A DNA stretch of 14,166 nucleotides from Chitinophagaceae bacterium (GTDB lineage: Bacteria > Bacteroidota > Bacteroidia > Chitinophagales > Chitinophagaceae), in NCBI GenBank assembly GCA_947483345.1, contig CANKNL010000048.1, positions 1 to 14,166 on the forward strand, written 5' to 3'. Each line of letters opens with the position of its first letter. Position 1 is the stretch's first letter. The translations under genes were made by a program, and so were the position numbers. The notes under the pieces are model-generated. The model was not told the DNA's origin. It saw only the letters and a list, made by a program, of their open reading frames with translations, and ran no database searches. Positions 1-6,524 of the stretch are shown piece by piece.

Positions 1-1380
1 AAAAACTGGTGCGATGCAAAAAACATGATTGCCTGTTATGAAGATGACAGTATCATACACAACGCCGCAATAGATCTGTTACAGGGAAAGATTGGGGCCA
101 AAGGGAAATTGCCGGTTACGGTTTGTGAGTTGTATAAATTTGGGGCGGGCATTACATTTAATGCTGCTGTAAATCCACCCGCAGGCGATAAAGCAGTTAT
201 TAACCCTTCGAAACTCAGCATCATTGATTCGCTGGCTAAAGACGCCATTGCAAAGGGAGCAACTCCCGGGGCTGTTGTTTTAGTTGCAAAAGATGGTAAG
301 ATCGCCTACTATAAGGCTTATGGTAATTTAACCACTGATAAGGCCGAACCGGTAAATCTGGAATCCATTTATGATATGGCGTCTGTTACAAAGATTTGTG
401 CCACTACCATTTCGGTAATGAAATTAGTTGATGAAGGTAAACTTGATCTGAAAAAAAAACTTGGAGATTACCTGCCTTGGGTTAGGGGCAGCAACAAAGA
501 AAATTTAACAATAGAAAATATTTTACTGCACCAGGCCGGGCTGGTGGCCTATATACCTTTTTATAAAGAAATCATAGATGCTAACGGCGTTCCTTACCCT
601 AAATATGTTGCTGCAAAGCAAAATGATTCCTTCAACATACGTGTTGCCCAAAATCTTTTTATGCGTAATGACTGGCGGGATACTTTATACAAACGCATTT
701 TACAAAGTCCACTTGGCCGCACAAATAATTATGTGTACAGCGACAATGATTTTATTTTTTTAGGAAAAGTGGTAGAAGCGATCAGTGGTTTAGCACTTGA
801 TGACTATGCAGAAAAAGAATTCTACAAGCCCATGGGATTAACCACATCGGGGTTCAAACCCAGAGAACAATTCAGTTTAAGCCGTATTGTTCCAACTGAA
901 CAGGAAAAATCTTTTCGTTTGCAACTTCTGCGTGGCGATGTGCATGACCCCGGTGCTGCCATGTTTGGTGGCGTGGCCGGCCATGCCGGGCTTTTTAGTA
1001 ATGCATACGATTTAGCCATGATCATGCAAATGCTTTTAAATGGTGGCACCATTAACGGCAAAAGATATTTACAAAAAGAAACAATAAATCTGTTTACGAC
1101 TTACCAAAGCTCAATCAGCAGGCGTGGATATGGTTTTGATAAGCCCGAAAAAAACAATGCTATTCGCCCGGATCCTTACCCATGCTACAAGTCATCTCCG
1201 CTTACATTTGGGCATACCGGTTATACGGGCACCTGTGTTTGGGCCGACCCTATGTATAATCTTGTTTATATATTTTTAAGTAACCGGGTTAATCCGGAAG
1301 GAGGTGAAAACACAAAACTACTTAAGATGAATGTGCGTACAAATATTCAGGAAGCGATTTATAAAGCGATGGGTTTATAA
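1..1380 (+). CDS. GH3 glycosidase / serine beta-lactamase-like fusion, 3' part (5' end outside window)
   Basis: The reading frame is open from base 1, so the first ATG (base 25) is internal and the gene begins upstream; 459 residues are present. Residues 1 to about 50 match the end of a GH3 glycosidase (an ACYEDD stretch, then GKLPVTV, the usual close of the GH3 C-terminal domain). From about residue 72 comes a class C beta-lactamase/penicillin-binding-type serine hydrolase: the SxxK nucleophile motif is S128-V-T-K131, a YSD motif stands at Y246 where YxN is usual, and HTG (H405-G407) replaces KTG. The GHAGLFS segment before the helical region is also typical. This domain order is a known Bacteroidota fusion. 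By family, GH3 members of this kind are beta-N-acetylhexosaminidase-like and the second domain resembles peptidoglycan or D-amino-acid esterases/peptidases, so a role in cell-wall turnover in the periplasm is inferred. Real antibiotic hydrolysis is not indicated. The gene ends 1 bp from the convergent TolC-type gene. Confidence 0.9.
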   Translation, partial: KNWCDAKNMIACYEDDSIIHNAAIDLLQGKIGAKGKLPVTVCELYKFGAGITFNAAVNPPAGDKAVINPSKLSIIDSLAKDAIAKGATPGAVVLVAKDGKIAYYKAYGNLTTDKAEPVNLESIYDMASVTKICATTISVMKLVDEGKLDLKKKLGDYLPWVRGSNKENLTIENILLHQAGLVAYIPFYKEIIDANGVPYPKYVAAKQNDSFNIRVAQNLFMRNDWRDTLYKRILQSPLGRTNNYVYSDNDFIFLGKVVEAISGLALDDYAEKEFYKPMGLTTSGFKPREQFSLSRIVPTEQEKSFRLQLLRGDVHDPGAAMFGGVAGHAGLFSNAYDLAMIMQMLLNGGTINGKRYLQKETINLFTTYQSSISRRGYGFDKPEKNNAIRPDPYPCYKSSPLTFGHTGYTGTCVWADPMYNLVYIFLSNRVNPEGGENTKLLKMNVRTNIQEAIYKAMGL

Positions 1381-1381
1381 A

Positions 1382-2815
1382 TTAAGGTATCAATATACCT
1401 GCAGCCCATAACAAGTTATTTTCAGCTTTAAAATATTTGGCCTTCAGTTCCTGTAATTTTTGCAAAGCCTCCAGCGCTTTATTTTCCCGGGCATTGATCA
1501 AAAACAAAGAACTTTCACCGGCCTGGAAACGGATCTCTTCACCACGCTGTAAAATCTGGTAGTTTTTATAAGCCTTTTCTTGCAAGGCTACCTGACTTTT
1601 AATTGCAAGTAATTCATTAAAATAAGATCTTACTTTATTCTCTACCTGCTGCAGCTTTTGACCTTGCTGCAATTGTGTTTCTGTTATTTTTAATTTTGCC
1701 TTACGGTACTCGCCTCTTCCCTGCGATAAACGGAGTGGAATTCCCAATGACAATCCATACTGAAAATTATTTTCAAACAAAGGGCCGGTAGTGGCTGTTT
1801 TTAATATTTCATACCCTTTACCCAATTGGTTATAACGAAAATTTACCTTGGGCAACAGTTCCTGGAATTTTAATTTCTTTTCAACGCCCAAAACATTCAG
1901 TTTATAATTATAGATTATCAGCTCCGGATGATTCTTTGTGGCTGAAGTCAATAAACTATTTAACTCAGGCAATGCAATGGATGACATGTTTAAATTCTGC
2001 AGGTCTTCACCAGGAATAATATTTGATGACAGATTGTAAGGTTGGGTGTTTGCAGTCCAGAGAAAAACTGACAGATCCAGCGTTGTGTTTTGAAATTCAA
2101 GCCAGGCCTGGCTTTTTTGCAATTCAAAACTTTGTAATTGCACAAGGGCTTCGGCCGTATCAATAGCGGGCCTGTCACCAAGGCGGTAAGCTGTTTTAAC
2201 CAGTTGCACTCTTTTTTCATTAACAACAACGGCATCGCTTATGGTTTTAAAAAACTGGTATTGCTGTACCCATGTCCAGTAAGTTTTCATCGCATCCAGC
2301 AACAGGTTATTGAGTATATTTCTTTTTTCAATAGCTGAGGCTTCCCGGAATATTTTTGCTGTTTGCAATGCCGCCCTTCTTTTATCCATTAATAGGTTCT
2401 TAGCCAATGGTACACTAATGCCTACGTAACTGGTTTGGCCTTTTGTTTCTTCGGGATTGGTACGGTTACCCGACAGGTATTCCAATCCGGCTGTTACTTC
2501 CACACCAAACCAGGTTGGTATCGAAAGTTCCGGACGGTTATAATAATAGTAGTTTGTTCCGTCAAATGTTTTCTCAGCCATTTCATTTGCTAAAACAGGG
2601 TCAAACATGCCCCTGGCAATGGTGACATCAGCTTTTGCTTTTTCAATAAAAATATCGGCCTGCTTTGCAACCGGATGGTATTGCTTTACTATTTCCATCA
2701 GCTGTTTAGCTGATAAGGTCTGTAAAGAATCTGCCTGCTGCATGCTTTCCTGTGCAGTAACGGCAAATGAAAAAACCAGCAATACCGGTGATAAGATGCA
2801 ATTTAAAAGTTTCAT
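1382..2815 (-). CDS. TolC-family outer-membrane channel protein of the ABC exporter
   Basis: This 477-residue protein begins with a Sec signal peptide (Lys near the start, hydrophobic core, probable cleavage after residue 22, following VTAQ). The mature part shows the two-repeat outer-membrane efflux protein pattern: long amphipathic helices rich in Gln, Leu and Lys, with beta-strand segments such as the NYYYYNRPELS region near the N-terminus and the GISVPL / GLSLGIPL strands. Proteins of this family trimerise as an outer-membrane barrel with a periplasmic helical tunnel and dock onto an HlyD-type adaptor. The start codon overlaps the end of the HlyD-type gene by 4 bp, which implies translational coupling and a dedicated rather than shared channel. 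It is the last gene of the exporter operon and ends 1 bp from the oppositely oriented glycosidase/hydrolase gene, leaving no room for an intergenic terminator. The family call is firm; the exported cargo is unknown. Confidence 0.92.
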   Translation of the reverse strand: MKLLNCILSPVLLVFSFAVTAQESMQQADSLQTLSAKQLMEIVKQYHPVAKQADIFIEKAKADVTIARGMFDPVLANEMAEKTFDGTNYYYYNRPELSIPTWFGVEVTAGLEYLSGNRTNPEETKGQTSYVGISVPLAKNLLMDKRRAALQTAKIFREASAIEKRNILNNLLLDAMKTYWTWVQQYQFFKTISDAVVVNEKRVQLVKTAYRLGDRPAIDTAEALVQLQSFELQKSQAWLEFQNTTLDLSVFLWTANTQPYNLSSNIIPGEDLQNLNMSSIALPELNSLLTSATKNHPELIIYNYKLNVLGVEKKLKFQELLPKVNFRYNQLGKGYEILKTATTGPLFENNFQYGLSLGIPLRLSQGRGEYRKAKLKITETQLQQGQKLQQVENKVRSYFNELLAIKSQVALQEKAYKNYQILQRGEEIRFQAGESSLFLINARENKALEALQKLQELKAKYFKAENNLLWAAGILIP

Positions 2816-4125
2816 TTTTTTTCTGTTGTTTTTAAATCTGCTTTTTTATAATAATCCGGTGGAAATCCATTGATATTACGCCAGAGCTCAAACCATACAG
2901 GCACATTATTCAATAAAGTGATGCCCTGTGCACCTGCACCGATCTTTAATTCCCTTGGCCATGGTTTATCTTTTGCATCTTCCTGTACAATCACCCTGAA
3001 TTTGCCGTTAGCACTTACATTACTTTCCACTGCCACTATCTCACCGCCAAAAGTGCCTGATGAGGCTTTGGGCCAACCACTGAAAACGATAGCAGGAAAA
3101 CCATCAAATAAAAAACGTACTTTTTGTCCGGGTGCAATCAAGGGTAAGTCAAGCGGCAGTACATACATCTCCACTGCATATTGAATTTTATTAGGTACAA
3201 TCTCAGCGATCATCTCACCTTCTTTTACAAATTCTCCAATACCTGCCTTTTGTGCTTTTACAATTTGTCCGCTTTGCGATGCCATAATGCAATACATACC
3301 ATGTCGGATATTATAGCTGGCGTATTGATTTTGAAGTTTTGCAATATCAGACTGACCACTTGCAATTTGGGTGAGTGATTGAAACTGATCGCCTTTTGCC
3401 TTGGTAACTTTTTCTACATTCTCCTGTTGTAAAGCACTCATTTCAATTCGTGTAATGGTCAGATCCTGTTTACTGTTTGCCAGTTTATTCTCTGCCATTA
3501 TTTTCTTTGCCTGTGCATTTTGAAATTGCTGATTGCGGGTCTCCAGCTGTGTTAAGGAAACCAATCCGCTATCGTACATGGCTTTTTGGCGTAAGTATTG
3601 TTTGCTGCCGATGTTGAAATCATTATTAGCTGCAGCCGTTTCAGCACTGTCTGCCTGTACTTTTAACTGTAACTGGTTCAGCTTATTCAACAACTGGTTC
3701 AGCTTTAATTGAAGACCCGAATTAATGGCGCCGATCTGCTGATCTGCAACACCAACTTTACTTTTATAATATTCAACAGATAATTCTTTTCCGGCCAATT
3801 GTTCTTTGGTACGTTGCAACAGGTTTGGATCCAGGTAATCTGTTTTTACTTCTGTTAATTGCACCAAAGTATCACCAGCCTTTACATAATCGCCTTCCTT
3901 AACATGCCATTTCATTACCCTTCCACCGATGATGGTGTTTACCTGTTGTGGCCGCTGGTCCTGGTACAATGTGGTAACGGTTCCTTTTGCCCGGATATTT
4001 TGTGTCCAGGGCAGAAATAAAAAAATGATAAATACCAGAATACAGATTAAGAACCATCCTTTTACTTTACTGTTTTTATTATACTGATAAATATGTGTGT
4101 ATGATTTTAATTTAGTGCTGTCCAT
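2812..4125 (-). CDS. HlyD-family periplasmic adaptor (membrane fusion protein)
   Basis: This 437-residue protein has a cytoplasmic N-terminus of about 23 residues, a single membrane anchor (about residues 24-40, FLICILVFIIFLFLPW) and then a periplasmic part. The first half-lipoyl segment includes GGRVMKWHVKEGDYVKAGDTLVQL. A long coiled-coil hairpin rich in Gln, Ala, Leu and Lys follows, then the second half-lipoyl motif (SQSGQIVKAQKAGIGEFVKEGEMIAEIVP) and beta-barrel segments. This is the type I secretion/ABC-exporter kind of adaptor, which links an inner-membrane ABC protein to a TolC-like channel. It starts 1 bp after the stop of the ABC gene and overlaps the TolC-type gene by 4 bp, so the three products should be made together. 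The C-terminal tail (PVWFELWRNINGFPPDYY) is retained. The call is firm; the cargo cannot be read from this gene. Confidence 0.93.
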   Translation of the reverse strand: MDSTKLKSYTHIYQYNKNSKVKGWFLICILVFIIFLFLPWTQNIRAKGTVTTLYQDQRPQQVNTIIGGRVMKWHVKEGDYVKAGDTLVQLTEVKTDYLDPNLLQRTKEQLAGKELSVEYYKSKVGVADQQIGAINSGLQLKLNQLLNKLNQLQLKVQADSAETAAANNDFNIGSKQYLRQKAMYDSGLVSLTQLETRNQQFQNAQAKKIMAENKLANSKQDLTITRIEMSALQQENVEKVTKAKGDQFQSLTQIASGQSDIAKLQNQYASYNIRHGMYCIMASQSGQIVKAQKAGIGEFVKEGEMIAEIVPNKIQYAVEMYVLPLDLPLIAPGQKVRFLFDGFPAIVFSGWPKASSGTFGGEIVAVESNVSANGKFRVIVQEDAKDKPWPRELKIGAGAQGITLLNNVPVWFELWRNINGFPPDYYKKADLKTTEKK

Positions 4126-4126
4126 T

Positions 4127-5806
4127 TTAATTTATTTTTTTATTGATGGAGGATTGGATTTTAACTTTACCATCTTCCATGATTATAACTTTATCACAAA
4201 GCCCTGCAAATTCTTCATCATTGCTTACTACCACCAGTGTTGTATTTCCAATTTGAGTCAGCAATTGAATAATCTGCATACGGTACTCTTTTTCTGCCTG
4301 CTGCCATGGATCTTCCAGCAGCAAAAGCCGGGGCTTACCGGCCAGTGCTCTTACCAATAAAATTTTATGAACAACATTATGTGATAATCGTTTGCCGGCT
4401 GGATCCAGCATGGTATCGTATCCGTTCTTTAATGTTGCAATAAAATCACTCAAGCCGGTTTTGGCAGCCAGGTCAATCACGACTTGCATGGAAACACTTT
4501 CATTACCTAATGAAATATTTTCCCAAACCGAGCCATGAAAAATATCCTGCTGGTTGATAAGTACACCTATCTGAGAACGTACCGAGTTTAAATTATAATT
4601 GCCCAACGGCACATCATTCAGCATCATCGAGCCATTAAAACCGGTATAAGCGCCCGCCAGTATCCTCAGCAAAGTTGACTTGCCTGAACTATCCTTTCCT
4701 TGTACACAAATTTTTTCATTGGCATTTATCTGCAAATCAATATTTGACAAAACATCGTTTTTATCATTATAACTGAAGCTCAGGTTCTTTAACTCTACCT
4801 GCAACCCTTGACCCGTTTCAGATAAATAAACAGACCCGTTTTCTTCTTTTGGCTTATCGGTAAGATTTGCTATTTTTTCTACAGAGGTAAGCGTATCATA
4901 CACACTACCCATGTTCATGATCAGTTTTTCAACCGAATTCAATATCAGTAATATGATAATTTCGGCTGCAATAAACTGCCCGATATTTAATTGCTGATTA
5001 ACCAGCAACAATGTGCCTACAATGAGCATGGCAGCAGTTATCACTGTTTTAAAAATCACCAGTACATGGTACTGTAATTTCAAAATCCTGAAATGGCTGT
5101 TACGGGCATTCAGGTATTGCGTTACTTCTTTGTCGGTTTTTTGAAGATGGAAATCATTGCTTTTAGCCAGCTTTATTGATTTGATCACCCGGGCAGTTTC
5201 CTGCAGCCAGTCTGCCACCCTGTATTTGTAATTACTCTCCTCTATACTGGTATCAAGTGCTTTGTTGCCGGTATAGCGCAGTATCAGCCACAACAAAATA
5301 ATAAGCACAAAACTAAAAAGTATGAATGCAGGATGATAAAATGATAATAATATCAGCCCGAAGATGATCTGGATACTGGCAGTAGGTATATCCAGTAAAA
5401 TTTTTGATAAACTTTTTTGCAGCACCGGAACATCAAAAAAACGATTGATCAATTCCGGCAAATAAACATGATCCACTTTTTTAAGATCAAGTTTAGGAAT
5501 ATGTTCTGCAAAAGCAAAAGCATAACGTACAAATATTTTTTGCTGGATCTTTTCTATGATCTTCATTTGGTTTACCTGCATGATACCTGCGGCCAGCACA
5601 CCGGCAACTACCAATATAATCAGCACAATCAATGAAGCCCTCATGGATGCTCCCAATACAAAACCAATAATGGCCTGTATGCCGAGTGGCAATGAAAGTT
5701 GTATTAAACCACTTAATATGGCATAAAAATAAACAGCAGTAATTTCTTTTCGTTCCAGTTTTACCAGGTTTAATATCCTGGTAACCGGACTTAATTTAGT
5801 TGGCAT
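4127..5806 (-). CDS. ABC exporter (membrane domain plus ATPase domain) with degenerate ATPase motifs
   Basis: This 559-residue half-transporter lacks an N-terminal C39 peptidase domain. Residues from about 20 to 310 form a type I exporter membrane domain with about six hydrophobic helices, and the ATPase domain follows. The Walker A motif is complete (G370-KDSSG-K376-S-T) and a Q-loop is present (the NQQDIF region). The other motifs are unusual: the LSGGQ signature reads LSHNV (474-478), the Walker B Asp and catalytic Glu read E498-D499 instead of D-E, no SALD-type D-loop follows, and the switch histidine position reads S528-N529. I checked these codons on the complementary strand; all lie in one uninterrupted frame. 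The gene is first in the exporter operon, 1 bp before the HlyD-type gene. By family it would power export through the adaptor and TolC-type channel. Because a homodimer would have two altered sites, its ATPase activity may be slow or differently controlled. Its cargo is unknown. Confidence 0.9.
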   Translation of the reverse strand: MPTKLSPVTRILNLVKLERKEITAVYFYAILSGLIQLSLPLGIQAIIGFVLGASMRASLIVLIILVVAGVLAAGIMQVNQMKIIEKIQQKIFVRYAFAFAEHIPKLDLKKVDHVYLPELINRFFDVPVLQKSLSKILLDIPTASIQIIFGLILLSFYHPAFILFSFVLIILLWLILRYTGNKALDTSIEESNYKYRVADWLQETARVIKSIKLAKSNDFHLQKTDKEVTQYLNARNSHFRILKLQYHVLVIFKTVITAAMLIVGTLLLVNQQLNIGQFIAAEIIILLILNSVEKLIMNMGSVYDTLTSVEKIANLTDKPKEENGSVYLSETGQGLQVELKNLSFSYNDKNDVLSNIDLQINANEKICVQGKDSSGKSTLLRILAGAYTGFNGSMMLNDVPLGNYNLNSVRSQIGVLINQQDIFHGSVWENISLGNESVSMQVVIDLAAKTGLSDFIATLKNGYDTMLDPAGKRLSHNVVHKILLVRALAGKPRLLLLEDPWQQAEKEYRMQIIQLLTQIGNTTLVVVSNDEEFAGLCDKVIIMEDGKVKIQSSINKKIN

Positions 5807-5839
5807 TGAAAAAAGTTTGTTATTCAGTTACTAATTCTA

Positions 5840-5861
5840 CAGACCTGCAAGTGCAGACCTG
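5840..5861. repeat. Direct repeat CAGACCTG x2, 14-bp period, upstream of the ABC exporter gene
   Basis: The octamer CAGACCTG occurs at 5840-5847 and again at 5854-5861, separated by CAAGTG, so the repeat period is 14 bp. It lies 34-55 bp upstream of the exporter start codon, in the 76-bp gap after the small upstream gene. Two same-face half-sites could bind a regulator. The centre (CTGCA-CT-TGCAG on the coding strand) could also form a very small hairpin. No TAnnTTTG box is visible between it and the exporter start. Its function is not established. Confidence 0.35.
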
Positions 5862-5882
5862 TATGCAATTTAGAAAATTTGA

Positions 5883-6161
5883 TTAACAGAAATCTGGGGG
5901 AGGTGTAAATTTCTCAAAGCAGGGCGAAGGCATAATGCTTTCAGCCAGGTGTATTTGAGTAAGGAGTTTTACAGATAAATCGAGGTTAATATTATAAAAA
6001 GAAAGGAATTCTTTATGTGATTTTAAATCGTCTTTATCTGTTTTTTTTTCTTCGCTGATATTCAACACAATAGCCTGGTCATTGCCCCAAATGGATTGTA
6101 TGGTAGGTAATACCTGTACTACCGTAAAAAGAATTAATATAAAAAAAGCGATCTTTTTCAT
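5883..6161 (-). CDS. Small secreted or membrane-anchored protein of unknown function with a Cys-terminal tail
   Basis: I do not recognise this 92-residue protein. It begins MKK followed by a hydrophobic stretch (about residues 4-22) that can be a Sec signal or a single membrane anchor. A charged middle segment (EEKKTDKDD) and an amphipathic region (NINLDLSVKLLTQIHL) follow. The tail holds Cys81 and ends PPPDFC, with Cys92 as the last residue. The ATG at 6161 is the only Met before the hydrophobic segment, which fixes the start. The gene lies on the same strand as the ABC/HlyD/TolC operon, 76 bp upstream, and is probably read into it since no clear promoter precedes the ABC gene. It could be a periplasmic accessory, a sensor peptide or a cargo of the exporter; none of these is shown. 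The coherent signal-plus-tail layout and operon position support a real gene. Confidence 0.7.
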   Translation of the reverse strand: MKKIAFFILILFTVVQVLPTIQSIWGNDQAIVLNISEEKKTDKDDLKSHKEFLSFYNINLDLSVKLLTQIHLAESIMPSPCFEKFTPPPDFC

Positions 6162-6168
6162 TGAAGCG

Positions 6169-6199
6169 CAAAACTAATTGAATGGTTTAACATAAACCA
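6169..6199 (-). promoter_or_regulatory. Candidate -7 box and adjacent inverted repeat upstream of the small protein gene
   Basis: On the minus strand, TAGTTTTG (6169-6176) matches the Bacteroidota -7 consensus TAnnTTTG exactly. Just upstream lies a perfect inverted repeat with 7-bp arms, TGGTTTA-N3-TAAACCA (6183-6199). No TTG at normal -33 spacing is evident, and the box is only 8 bp before the ATG, which would give an almost leaderless transcript. It may be a weak or activated promoter, or a chance match. Confidence 0.35.
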
Positions 6200-6241
6200 G
6201 CTCCAATTGTTTGAAAATTGTAAAATTTTAGTTTCTAACTG

Positions 6242-6487
6242 TTAAAGTTCTTCAGAACTCTCCGGCAAATGATCATATTCTCCTTTTAATGCATAATAAC
6301 CAAATATCATCATGCCAAAGGCAATGGGTGTAAAAATGGTGATGATGATAATCCAGGGAATGGGTTTATTGATATCTTTTATGCCTGTACTGTTGATATT
6401 ATGAAAAGCACCCCATATTAAAATATAAATGATCACCGGTGCCATGATGATCCATACAATACCCATTATTTTTTTTATACTATTCAT
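6242..6487 (-). CDS. Small two-helix membrane protein partnered with the MFS transporter (DUF6814-like)
   Basis: This 81-residue protein has two predicted membrane helices (about residues 5-27 and 43-67) joined by a short polar loop (HNINSTGIKDINKP), and an acidic tail ending LPESSEEL. From memory it resembles the small Bacteroidota proteins grouped as DUF6814, which occur next to MFS transporters; I could not check this by search. It lies 37 bp downstream of the MFS gene on the same strand, so the two are probably co-transcribed. The size, the topology and the GYYALKGEYDHLP segment following helix 2 suggest a small accessory subunit or stabiliser of the transporter. That role is inferred from position only. 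No catalytic motif is visible. Confidence 0.75.
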   Translation of the reverse strand: MNSIKKIMGIVWIIMAPVIIYILIWGAFHNINSTGIKDINKPIPWIIIITIFTPIAFGMMIFGYYALKGEYDHLPESSEEL

Positions 6488-6524
6488 GAAACTTATTTAT
6501 AAAGATGTCCCCTTTAATTTTTGT

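Noticed and set aside
1298..1307. Perfect Shine-Dalgarno-like AAGGAGGTGA inside the fusion enzyme gene
   Set aside because: It encodes Glu-Gly-Gly-Glu in a well-conserved frame, and the next ATG (1327) is too far away to be served by it; no gene starts there.
2798..2815. LLNC near the start of the TolC-type protein as a lipobox
   Set aside because: The Cys is at residue 6, before the hydrophobic core, so it cannot be a lipoprotein cleavage site.
4127..5806. The ABC exporter gene as a pseudogene because of its altered ATPase motifs
   Set aside because: The frame is unbroken, the length is normal, Walker A is intact, and the gene is tightly coupled to intact HlyD- and TolC-type genes; divergence rather than decay is the simpler reading.
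5807..5882. A separate promoter for the ABC exporter gene
   Set aside because: No TAnnTTTG box with one or no mismatch is found in the gap; transcription from further upstream is more likely.
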